Shown here in pieces: positions 23,831 to 34,603 of a stretch of DNA of 64,000 bases. The stretch's first letter is position 1, and every line of letters starts with the position of its first letter. Made by a program: the position numbers and the translations under genes. Source of the stretch: Mucor racemosus (lineage: Eukaryota; Mucoromycota; Mucoromycetes; Mucorales; Mucoraceae); assembly GCA_027405735.1 (NCBI GenBank), contig JAPEHQ010000002.1:2554501-2618500 (forward strand). Direction: 5' to 3'. The notes below the pieces were generated by a model. It was not told the origin of the DNA and did not search any database. It worked only from the letters and a program-made list of their open reading frames with translations.

Positions 23831-24587
23831 GATTCGATTTTTTGTAGTAAGGGCAAGCAAGGAAAACAATTTTTTTTTTCACGCTTTTTGCTTTCAAAAC
23901 AAACCCCTTTTTGTACAGTCACATTAGGGGAAGTTTTCGGTTGTGATAAAGAAGAGCATTAATGTAAATGTTCTCTATAAAATGTTTTTTTTTAATCATG
24001 ATTTACATCACGAAAACAACAAAAAAGTTAAATTTGGTTGTTCGTATCGCATATTTTTGGAGAGATATAGCTGATTGGAATAGTGATCTAGATAATTCCA
24101 TGCTCTTGAGTATAATATTAAAATGAGGTTGCTAAAAGACTGTCCTTTTTCTCTTGTTCAAGCCTGAAATTCCTCGGCATGACACATCTAAAGTCTTCAA
24201 TTCATAAACCAATAAAAATAATACAGACAGTTACATTGATCCACTACGTTTTGTTTCTTTGCTTACACTTTGAAGTTGACAAACCATTGACTTGGCCTTG
24301 GATGACTGTATCAGACAACGTTAGACTCCCTATGTTAAATGGATTTTAATAATTTTTGTTGGTATCCTCTCAAAATTTTTTGATCTGCAAAATCAGAACA
24401 TGTCCTCTTTTCCATATTTAATTCCATACGAAACGCTTTTCAGAATATATCTTAGACGCTGTTATATACATATAAATTGGTCGAATTATGTTTCCTCTTC
24501 CTAGGTTTATTTTATATCCCACAAAAGACTCAAAAATAAATAAAATTCACTGCTTTTCCTTGAAAATTGAGTCTCACTTTTCAATCC
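23831..24587. other. Intergenic region between RPC4 and fold-back P2
   Basis: It holds the RPC4 promoter near 23831-24000. The part from about 24480 is a diverged outward continuation of the P2 left arm, similar to 45300-45425. No gene is seen. Confidence 0.55.
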
Positions 24588-26579
24588 TGCTCAACTTTTT
24601 TTTTCACTAAATAAAACCAAGAAAACATTATATGTCAATGTACCTGAGATGTTCAAGTTTCATCCAAAAATGAGTATCCGGAAATATCCTATCTTTTGCA
24701 GTTGGTATAAATTTTTCAGTGCTAATGTTTCAGATTTTTACTCGTATTTCACTGCCAAAAATTAAAACTTTGAGCCTTCATATCTCTATAAAAAATTAAG
24801 CTATACTAACACTGTTTAATAATAAAACTTACTTGTTTTAAAGCACTCTATAACATATTTTAATATTAAAAAATTCTGAGCACTTTTATTTTTATTTATT
24901 TTTTTTTGACATTTTTGTCGTGGATTTCAAAATGTTCATTAAATTGAGCAGCATTCTTTTTTACATTCATGTCGTCGAGCTCATTGAGCTCTCTTGGATC
25001 CAATTTAGTTTTTTTCAAAATATTGATTTTCCGTGGAGATATCTTCAAAAATGTGTACAAAGAGATACCTTCCTTTCTAGCCTCAATTTTTCTCCCAGTA
25101 AACCCTCATCCTAAATTCTGAATTTGAAAAAAAATTGGCTAAAATCTTGTTTTCTCTACCAAAAATGCAGCTAGAAGGTTCGGCAATAGCTCGATCGTTA
25201 GATAATTTTGCTTTACATCATATTTCTTACTTATATTTAAAACGTGTTTATAAAAATTGATGGGTATCTTCGAAAAACCTCCAAATCTTCAATTGAATTT
25301 TGCGCAAAATTTAATGTGAAAAATTTGTCTAAATTTAATATAAATGGATACAGAATTCAAAACTGTACAAAAACTATTTAATACCCTAATTTGACTTACT
25401 TTACAGTTCATAAGCTTTTAAACAAACTTGTTTTTTGAATCATTTTTCGATCTGTTTTACATATCGATTTTGGAACTCAGTTAGCATAGGTTGTAAGCTG
25501 TGCCGTAAACTATTATTTTAATTTTCTCGATGAAAAATTAGTATTTTTCATAGAAATAAAAAATGCAGAGTAATTTTGAGTTGGATCTACCTTGTGGATA
25601 CAAAAAATGAATACCTCAATTTAGGTGCTCACTTTTTTACAATTAATTTTAGATCAGTTTTGATCAATGCTTGGCAAGTACGCTTATATTTTGATATTAA
25701 CTCTTTTATATTTAGACAGATATCAATGAACCATAGAGGGAAGATACCTATTATGAAAGTTGCAAACTTACAGAAGTTGTGCAATACTACTAGAAGATAT
25801 TTTGGGAGATTATAATATCTCCATCCTTTTTCCTCGGCCATCTCTTCTTTTTAATCTCACTGGGCTTTTGGATGCTCGTGCGAGGTTTTTTAACGGCGGA
25901 CGCCTAATTCCACATAATTCAAACAATGAGTTATGATCTAAACTGATAGATATTGCAGATTTTAGGGGTAATAACTAGGCTGGTTAGCTTGGTATACAGC
26001 AACAAGCAACAAGAAAAAAACCTTTTATTTTCTCATCTGCAAGCCAGATTGATGGGTGACAGTGTCGGTTTTCGAGGATATTAAACAGCCAATTTTGAAG
26101 TCAATTCCATTTCTAACTCATATTGAAATGTAATTCTTATAAATACAGTAGTCTTTTAAACCAAGACCTAGAAGCTCTTGGTTCTTTCTTTTACCATTAG
26201 TTTTTCTGGTAATAAAGTCTATGTTCTCCATGATAAATGTTACTAGTCTTTATTATTACTATTTCTATAAATAAGATTGTATGTATCCATAAACTCTCAG
26301 TATTTTAAATATTTATTAGTAAATAAATAAAAGTAAAGGGAGTGTAACAAGATATATAAATCTACAAGGGATCATGCAATGATTATTTCCTTGTAGTATT
26401 TATATAAGGAATGAGGCAAGATTCTGCATGAATGACACTGAAATGTTTGACTCATTACACATACTTTATCAAACTTACTTATATGTTAAATACTCACCAA
26501 ATGCTACTAGTACCATCTTGTTTTTATTTAATTGCTGTATTATTAAAAATCAAGCTTTTCATAGCTTATAACAATGACA

Positions 26580-26874
26580 GTGGGATGTTTCTGATTTTAG
26601 ATTGACATTTATCATAAGGCGGCGGGCTGAGGATATGTTTGATATTACTGTAGATGGAACCACTCAATTTATTTTATGGAATTTGAATACAAATACCGAG
26701 GAGCCATTTGTAAGTACTTATGTTGGTTCTAGTAAAGCATTGAATAAATTGGCTTGGGACAAAGGGGGTAAAAAGGCGGCAATAATAAGTTCCAGTGATG
26801 GCCATGTTTATGTTTATGTTTATGTTTATGATATTGGAAAGATAAGGCTAAAACTCAATGTAAATCACCTCTAA
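26580..26874 (+). pseudogene. Captured dynein intermediate chain fragment
   Basis: The frame reads WNLNTNTEEPFVSTYVG, KALNKLAWDKGGKKAA and SSDGHVYVY...DIGKI, the last WD40 blade and C-terminus of cytoplasmic dynein intermediate chain. An AG acceptor-like site sits at 26600. The rest of the gene is absent, so this is an exon-sized fragment carried in the P2 spacer. The frame is open, but a (TTTATG)4 run (about 26804-26829) adds extra Val-Tyr pairs in the last strand, and the tail after DIGK is not family-like. It is most likely a relic, though a chimeric transcript is possible. Confidence 0.72.
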
Positions 26875-27841
26875 CGAAATAATTATAACGTAAGAATATA
26901 TTATTATCAAATAAACTACCACATAGAGAAACGTGTAATACTACAAATATTATTATATTTTCATATTGTTTAAAAAATCACATGACATAGAAATACTAAA
27001 AATAATCACATATATTGAAACTTGTAAGTTACCATAAACTTACGAGGTGCTTTTTTTAATCGATTTTTATAAAGAAAAAAAAATTGTGGAATATTCTAAT
27101 ATTGAATAAAATGAATCTAGAAAGAATATTACATATAACACATAATTAACAAATATATCAAAAGTAATATAATAATTAATTATGATCTTATTTTCTTTAA
27201 AATTATTAATTGCAAAAAAAATAAATAATTTCTATAATTTGATTAATTTCTTATTATCACATGTCACGTGTTATTAATAATAAACTTTAATTATAAGTAT
27301 ATTTTTATTTTATATATCGTTTCTCATAATATTAACATGTATAAAGATTTACAGTAATAGGTGTAATGATCCAGTTACATCACATAAGCATATTGCACAT
27401 CATATAAATAACAACCAAGAACGGATCAATTGCACATTAGTGAATTTATCTGTTCTTTCCTCTCCTCTTATCATATTTATGACCACATTCCAAATAAATA
27501 TATATATTACTTAATTATCATTGTTACTTATAACCAGTTATTATATAATCCCATATAATCAATCATAGGTAATAATCGTATACTAGTACTAGCAATTACA
27601 ATTAGTAACACCAACCTCTCATATCCAATCATAGAATCAAAGTCAGACATATAATCCTCCATATTATATATCCAGTTTGACAACCAATTGATCTATCACA
27701 ATAAGCTTGAATCAAGTGGGTACAGCATCATTAATTCTTGAAAAAAATTTCCAGTATTATAAAATCTCTTGTTTTTAAGACTTACAAGGCCTATAAGCGG
27801 AATATTAATTCCGAAAATTATTCTTGTCCAGATCATCAATT

Positions 27842-28583
27842 TTGACATTTTCCGAATTTTTTTTTCTGGTTTTGCAAATTTAGAGTTAATTATACTACCA
27901 ATTATAAAAACAAAAAATATACGCATATAGACAATTTAGCGCCCTATTTGTTCAATAAAAAATAACAAACACTTTTATTGCAAAATATTACATGAAAATT
28001 CTTTAACCGAAATTCCGTTTTTGGGACAGAAGTACAAATTTTCATTAATTAACATTTAATATTAAGCTTTTGTAAAATGTGTATTAGTTATGGCTACAAT
28101 TTTCTCTCACAATGTAGTATATTTAAACGTTGATTTTGGTATCAAAATTTGATTTTTCTGTTTTTTGATCTAAATCATGAGTGTTGGTAAGGGTAAAATG
28201 AGCCTCGAAAATGTCCGCTACAAAAACTGAATTTTCAGACCATACATGGTTAAATATAAGAAAAGTTATAAAAAAAAAACGCTTTTTTGTTTAAAACTTA
28301 GATATACCATAGTATAAGAGACTTAGCCGTTCAACCTTGCTTTCCTCAATTATGGCGTCGCTCTACGGGCTCGCTTTTTCAATTTTTTAATCAATGTATG
28401 ATATGGCAGACGGTTTTTCTAGTAGAAAATTTTATGTTTCTGTTATACAGTAGTAGTAACGTAGTAACCGATATTGCCTACAATTTTGCTTAGTTTATAG
28501 TTCATGCTCCGTAATGCTACTTTTACATTGGCTGAAATGAGCAATTTATTAGCAAGGTTTTAATTGCGCTAAATAATGTAAAT
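27842..28583 (-). repeat. Repeat R2, copy 1
   Basis: About 740 bp match, in reverse complement, 60262-60993. One end reads TTTACATTATTTAGCGC and abuts the P2 right arm. The other end lies just after CAGAAAAAAAAATTC and a GAAAATG. Both copies keep an open frame start with FFVFIIGSIINSKFAK in the terminal 100 bases. They differ by scattered substitutions and small indels. It may be a small mobile element; no transposase and no clear terminal inverted repeat were seen. Confidence 0.75.
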
Positions 28584-30299
28584 CCTTTGAAAGTTTATGG
28601 ATACATACAATCTTATTTATAGAAATAACAATAATAAAGACTAGTAACATTTATCATGGAGAACATAGACTTTATTACCAGAAAAACTAATGGTAAAAGA
28701 AAGAACCAAGAGCTTCTAGGTCTTGGTTTAAAAGACTACTGTATTTATAAGAATTACATTTCAATATGAGTTAGAAATGGAATTGACTTCAAAATTGGCT
28801 GTTTAATATCCTCGAAAACCGACACTGTCACCCATCAATCTGGCTTGCAGATGAGAAAATAAAAGGTTTTTTTCTTGTTGCTTGTTGCTGTATACCAAGC
28901 TAACCAGCCTAGTTATTACCCCTAAAATCTGCAATATCTATCAGTTTAGATCATAACTCATTGTTTGAATTATGTGGAATTAGGCGTCCGCCGTTAAAAA
29001 ACCTCGCACGAGCATCCAAAAGCCCAGTGAGATTAAAAAGAAGAGATGGCCGAGGAAAAAGGATGGAGATATTATAATCTCCCAAAATATCTTCTAGTAG
29101 TATTGCACAACTTCTGTAAGTTTGCAACTTTCATAATAGGTATCTTCCCTCTATGGTTCATTGATATCTGTCTAAATATAAAAGAGTTAATATCAAAATA
29201 TAAGCGTACTTGCCAAGCATTGATCAAAACTGATCTAAAATTAATTGTAAAAAAGTGAGCACCTAAATTGAGGTATTCATTTTTTGTATCCACAAGGTAG
29301 ATCCAACTCAAAATTACTCTGCATTTTTTATTTCTATGAAAAATACTAATTTTTCATCGAGAAAATTAAAATAATAGTTTACGGCACAGCTTACAACCTA
29401 TGCTAACTGAGTTCCAAAATCGATATGTAAAACAGATCGAAAAATGATTCAAAAAACAAGTTTGTTTAAAAGCTTATGAACTGTAAAGTAAGTCAAATTA
29501 GGGTATTAAATAGTTTTTGTACAGTTTTGAATTCTGTATCCATTTATATTAAATTTAGACAAATTTTTCACATTAAATTTTGCGCAAAATTCAATTGAAG
29601 ATTTGGAGGTTTTTCGAAGATACCCATCAATTTTTATAAACACGTTTTAAATATAAGTAAGAAATATGATGTAAAGCAAAATTATCTAACGATCGAGCTA
29701 TTGCCGAACCTTCTAGCTGCATTTTTGGTAGAGAAAACAAGATTTTAGCCAATTTTTTTTCAAATTCAGAATTTAGGATGAGGGTTTACTGGGAGAAAAA
29801 TTGAGGCTAGAAAGGAAGGTATCTCTTTGTACACATTTTTGAAGATATCTCCACGGAAAATCAATATTTTGAAAAAAACTAAATTGGATCCAAGAGAGCT
29901 CAATGAGCTCGACGACATGAATGTAAAAAAGAATGCTGCTCAATTTAATGAACATTTTGAAATCCACGACAAAAATGTCAAAAAAAAATAAATAAAAATA
30001 AAAGTGCTCAGAATTTTTTAATATTAAAATATGTTATAGAGTGCTTTAAAACAAGTAAGTTTTATTATTAAACAGTGTTAGTATAGCTTAATTTTTTATA
30101 GAGATATGAAGGCTCAAAGTTTTAATTTTTGGCAGTGAAATACGAGTAAAAATCTGAAACATTAGCACTGAAAAATTTATACCAACTGCAAAAGATAGGA
30201 TATTTCCGGATACTCATTTTTGGATGAAACTTGAACATCTCAGGTACATTGACATATAATGTTTTCTTGGTTTTATTTAGTGAAAAAAAAAGTTGAGCA

Positions 30300-31065
30300 C
30301 GGATGAAAGGTCGGACCTATGTTTTAAGCAAAAAGCAGCAAGTTTGACCTATTTTCCAAATAATAGAGAGATGTAAAATATTTTCAGTAACAGATGACAT
30401 AATGAAATTAATTCATGTTTATTTTGGAGTATTCAAGGCCTATCCCAAATACAAAAGTTAGCAACACTGATATAGAGAAAGGATCAAATGGGAGTTCGAT
30501 CATAATGTCTTTTTATCTTCTCACTATATATCTCATTTGAGGCCTAAAACTATAAAAGAGTTTACTTTATGTAAACTAAACTGACTAAGCTTGAACGTTG
30601 TGTTACCAATCTTTATTAAAAAATATAGTTAGTTAGTACAATATTATTTGGTATGTGCGTTTTATTATAAATGACAAGCATTTTTAGTACAAAAGGCAGA
30701 TAAATTGAAATATAAACAATTATATATTTTATTTTTTTGAATCATTGTGAAATTTTGAGTGAAAAAAAAAAGGGGAAAGGGGGATTGGGGAAAGAGATAA
30801 TATAAAAAAAAGGACCATAAATAAAATTAAAATTGAATGTTTTTCTTTGAGCAAAACAAATCATAAATAACTTAAGAGAGAGAGAGAGAGAGAGAAGGGG
30901 AAGAAAATAAAAATAAAAAAAGGGGAATCTACGTTGAACATGCAAGCAATTTTGGGTATCAAAATAACAAACCCTGGTGTTGCTTATTATAAAAAATATA
31001 AAGAAAAAAAGAAAATGACATATAAATAAAGAAAAAAGAGACAGAAAGATTACAAATAGATATTT
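30300..31065. other. Diverged repeat edge and 3' flank of the bHLH gene
   Basis: The first roughly 150 bases continue the subfamily B unit at lower similarity than the arm itself. The remainder is AT-rich with a GA microsatellite (30875-30895) and purine runs, probably part of the bHLH gene 3' UTR. There is no gene. Confidence 0.55.
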
Positions 31066-32033
31066 TTACATGCCCATTTGATACATTCTTTCAAGAGCTT
31101 GTTTTTGCAAAACAGATTCTTGGAATTTTCTCAATTGTTCATTTTCATTCATCATACGTTCTAATTCAGCCAACAAAGAAGTTTGATTCTTTTTCAAATG
31201 TTGCAAATGTTGAACAGCTAAAATAAGGTTAATTAGATGAAATATTTTCACTACGAAAAAAAAAGGGAAAACTTACTGCGATGTAATAAAGCGGCTTTGC
31301 TCATTTTCTTGTTGATACAACCAGGTAAATGTTGACGCAACTCTTCAAATCCATCCTTGATTTGAGCACGACGTTTTTGTTCAGATTGAATATGAATTTG
31401 ACGACGAACTTCTTGAGCAGATACACCATCAGCATCATCTTCAAGATCACTGCTAGATGAACTTTGGTTAGGTTGATCTTGATCATCTTGATCCTTTTTA
31501 CTGTTAGTACGTCTACGTTTCTTGCTGTTGGAGGATCCATTCTCATAAGTTTCTTTGGAATATTGATGAAACTCGGGCAGGAATGATTCAGGCAATTTAT
31601 TAACGTTGGCAATTTTTTCAGTAATAGTAGCTTGATGATGAGGTGATAATAAAGGTGTTGAGACGGTTTGAGGTGAGAGGCGACTGGACATGGATTCAGG
31701 ACTGGATGATCCTTGTTGCTGATGTTGAACATTAGTAGTAGTAGTAGGAGGAGGAGCGGTTACATGACATGTAGTTTGATACATATCATATGAACCAGGT
31801 GTCATCATGATAGGTTGACTCAATGTATCAAGTCCATTGGTATCATAATAACCAAATGCTACAAAATTACGTCATTTGATCAATCTCAAAGAGCTTTTCT
31901 TCGAATGTTTATATATAGTATATGTACCTGAAGGATAAAGTTGGGCATCATAAGATCCAACTTTAGGCATGGTAGAATAAGTTGTGGGCATGATATATTC
32001 GTCAAAGCCAAATTCAGTTTCAATGTTGTTCAT
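31066..32033 (-). CDS. bHLH leucine-zipper transcription factor
   Basis: This is a nuclear DNA-binding factor. Three exons read from ATG at 32033. The first 150 residues are Ser/Thr/Pro/Gln-rich and resemble an activation region. A Lys/Arg patch (SKKRRRTNSKK) and an acidic patch precede the bHLH. The basic region reads RRQIHIQSEQKRRAQIKDGF, with the His-Glu-Arg-type contacts of E-box binders (H, E, R in order), then helix 1 ELRQHLPG, the loop INKKMSKA and helix 2 ALLHRTVQHLQHLKKN. A heptad zipper follows (LLAELERMMNENEQLRKF), so the type is MAX/MLX-like. Both introns are phase 1 and keep frame. A longer upstream frame (32096) exists, but the downstream ATG has the better context. Confidence 0.88.
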
Positions 32034-33740
32034 CTTGATTTTAAGGAGAGTAGAGGTAATTTTTTGCTGTTTTAGTTGAAGGAAAGTATGTTGCAAAAAA
32101 TAGAATTAGTTGGTATTTAAAGAGTGATAACCAACTGACTATTTGTTTAAAAAAGTAAAGTTTTTGTTGTTTGAAAAAAGGGTGTTGTAAAAGAAAAGAA
32201 AAATAGAGGGCAAAAAGGAAGCATGGTTATATAGTATTTTGCTGGTAGTGTTCATAGATTTAATTATTAACGTTGTACAAAATATAAATCTTGTTATCAG
32301 GTTTATAATAAGCCTGCATCTTCATATGTTGTAAGGTTATGAATATCTGCAGCTCATCTTTTTTTTTTTTATTACTGCTTGAACTTTTACAAAAAAAAAA
32401 ATAGCTTATTTTCATATCCATTCAATGGCATTAATTTCAAACATTACCTGTAAAAAAAGTTCTATATATATTTTGAGTAACCCTTCTGATGCAAATCGTA
32501 TAGTTTTATTGGATTGAACACTGTTACACCTCTTCTTTGTTCTTAAACTCCACCTTTTCCCCTTTGTTTTTCTCTCTCCTTGATATCCGTACTAAATTAT
32601 AAAAAAGAAATCTCGGTATTATTTGTATCACTGTAGATGTAAGTGTAGATATATTGGTGCTATATGTATGATGTATTATAGAGGGAAGGGGAATAGAGGG
32701 AGTCTCTTAAAACTTGTTAAATTCACTTGCATAGTTGTATAATTGAAAAGTGTCAATTGCATCCCTGTATTATTTTGGTACTCCCAAATAATGTACTAGA
32801 AACTACTAGGGACAAATATCGTCAATTGAGTCTATATCTATTAAATGCATGGTATTTATACATGTTATATTGCCATTTTATCATGGTAAAACATTTTCAT
32901 TGAGCTCCAGCTATAATTAAAAACGGGTGATTTTATTCAGCAGAATAATCATAAACGATCAGATATCGATGATTAATAGAATTCGAATTGCTCATAAAAC
33001 TGGACATAACATGTATATTCATTATTATATCGGAAGACGTTGATTCAAAAAAAGATTAGCATACTCCTTAATACAAATACATCTTTTTTTTTTTTTTTTA
33101 CAACTTCTGCAGGTCTAGAGCTAGCTTTTATGTAAACATTCAGTCGCACAGAAACTAAAACCCAATCTCACCAAAAATACTCACGGAAGGGCCACGCAAA
33201 TATACGCATATTTTAAACCAATCTTGGTTGATACACTGCATAAATTTTCTATTTTCTTAGCTTTAGACTTTCAGGAGCAAGGGGCGCATGGTCAGTGAGT
33301 GTGAATGATGCCATGTGAATAACAAGTTAGATTTGACATTCTGGATATAATGTTAGAAATTTGACTTGATTTGTATGAGGTGATCTCCCATTCACCATGT
33401 AATTAATATAGCCCTTATTTTATCAATGTATTACAATGCAATTCTTATTCTAATTTATCAGTATATCTACATGGTATGATTTCAACTTGATTTAATATAA
33501 AGCAATTCAAAGTACACTCCAGCTAATTATTAGCGCTCAGAGCCGAGAAACTTTAATTATAACATTCTCTGTGAAAAAGTCATTTTTTACGGCTAAACCA
33601 CAAAAACAAAAAAAAACAAAAATAGAGAGTAATATCTGATGGTTATTTTGTATTATAACATATCATAATAAATTATGCCCTCATACGTTCTGAAAAACCT
33701 ATAAAAACTTGGACTATGGTATTTTTGCCTCATCCCGACA
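32034..33740. other. Gene-free interval
   Basis: It contains the bHLH promoter and a long AT-rich stretch with T runs at about 32359-32370 and 33086-33099. No exon, RNA gene or element is supported. Confidence 0.5.
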
Positions 33741-34462
33741 TCATAAACCCATTTCTGTGGAGCAAATATCGTCCCAATCTTTTAACGTCGATTTCACTAT
33801 ACTAGGTTGATTGATCCAAATTGATAATAGCACTACACCTTCTTCTCTTGTTAAAATGCTAGTGAACCCAGTTGAAGATACTAGGGAATGCTTCGTTTTC
33901 AATTCTTGTGTATACATATTTGTGATGTTTTCTAATCTTTCCACTAGCAAAAAATGTTAGATGAATGAATACAAAATCACATTCAGCAAGCTTTACCAAA
34001 AGTTTTTAATGGACATGTTTGATAAATTGCTTGCTTAGTAACAAAAGCTACTCCATGCAAGTCTTTTGTGCGTTCATAAATAGTTAATAATTCCTTGTAC
34101 TGGTTTTGCATTTTGGTGTGTTGTTTGGCCATTTTCTCTACTAAATCTATCAAAACAGCATTTTGTTTTTCGATGAGTAATTGCATTTTAGAATCGAATT
34201 TTTGAATAATATTGGGGAATTCCATAGTTAATTGAGGATGCCAATATTGTGTTTCATCTACATATCTAATAAACTATTCATTTAAATACAATTCGAATTG
34301 AATAATTGAATAGAAATACCTCGATTGAATAACCAAATTTGTTAATGTATTTGCTGCTGGAAAAGAATGTGAATTGATTTCATCCCATGTATTGCGAGCT
34401 CTTTTAAACTCTTCTATCAGCGTACTAAGCTTTCTCTGAAGAGTGCCAATATTCTGTGCCAT
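33741..34462 (-). CDS. C1orf109/AIRIM-like protein
   Basis: Three exons read from ATG at 34462, giving about 200 residues, close to human C1orf109. The protein is mostly helical with a coiled coil. Blocks that line up with the human protein from memory are FPNIIQKFDSKMQLLIEKQN (human FPDL...), a following long helix ending LLTIYER (human IYEQH), LVERLENITNMYTQELKTKH (human WLQDIERHYRKSYLKRK) and a C-terminal KDWDDI (human KAWDRI). In animals this protein joins the SPATA5-SPATA5L1-CINP (55LCC) AAA-ATPase complex in 60S ribosome maturation and replisome turnover. The similarity is modest, so the name is provisional. Both introns keep frame. Confidence 0.6.
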
Positions 34463-34603
34463 TGTTTTTTGTAACGCGTAAAAATGGATTGATGTTACTT
34501 GTTTCCCTTACCTAATTTACAGATTCATCTCCTGCGTTTAAATAGCCGCAATTTGGATATTGCAATCTAATACACTCTTATTTCATTAGTTTATTACAAA
34601 AAT
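34463..34603. promoter_or_regulatory. Short divergent promoter
   Basis: Only about 141 bp separate the start of the AIRIM-like gene (-) and the UCS chaperone gene (+), so the two must share an intergenic promoter. No specific binding site could be named. Confidence 0.7.

Larger units (their letters stand above)
24588..30299. mobile_element. Giant fold-back element P2 (subfamily B) with 2.3-kb spacer
   Basis: The arms 24588-26299 and 28588-30299 pair by x + y = 54887 and appear identical over about 1.7 kb; open frames at 24920-25114 and 25576-25815 have identical mirror copies at 29773-29967 and 29072-29311. Identity drops abruptly outside 24588 and 30299, where the two flanks are still related but look like different old copies. 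The spacer of about 2.3 kb holds a captured dynein exon and an R2 repeat. Inside each arm is the intron-like segment (right arm 30056-30102) and the conserved peptide block. No transposase was found. Confidence 0.87.

Noticed and set aside
27362..27565. Possible second solo LTR (TGTAATG...AATCA) in the P2 spacer, with TATA- and polyadenylation-like motifs.
   Set aside because: The flanking ATAGG/TAGGT repeats are out of register by one base and no second copy exists in the window.
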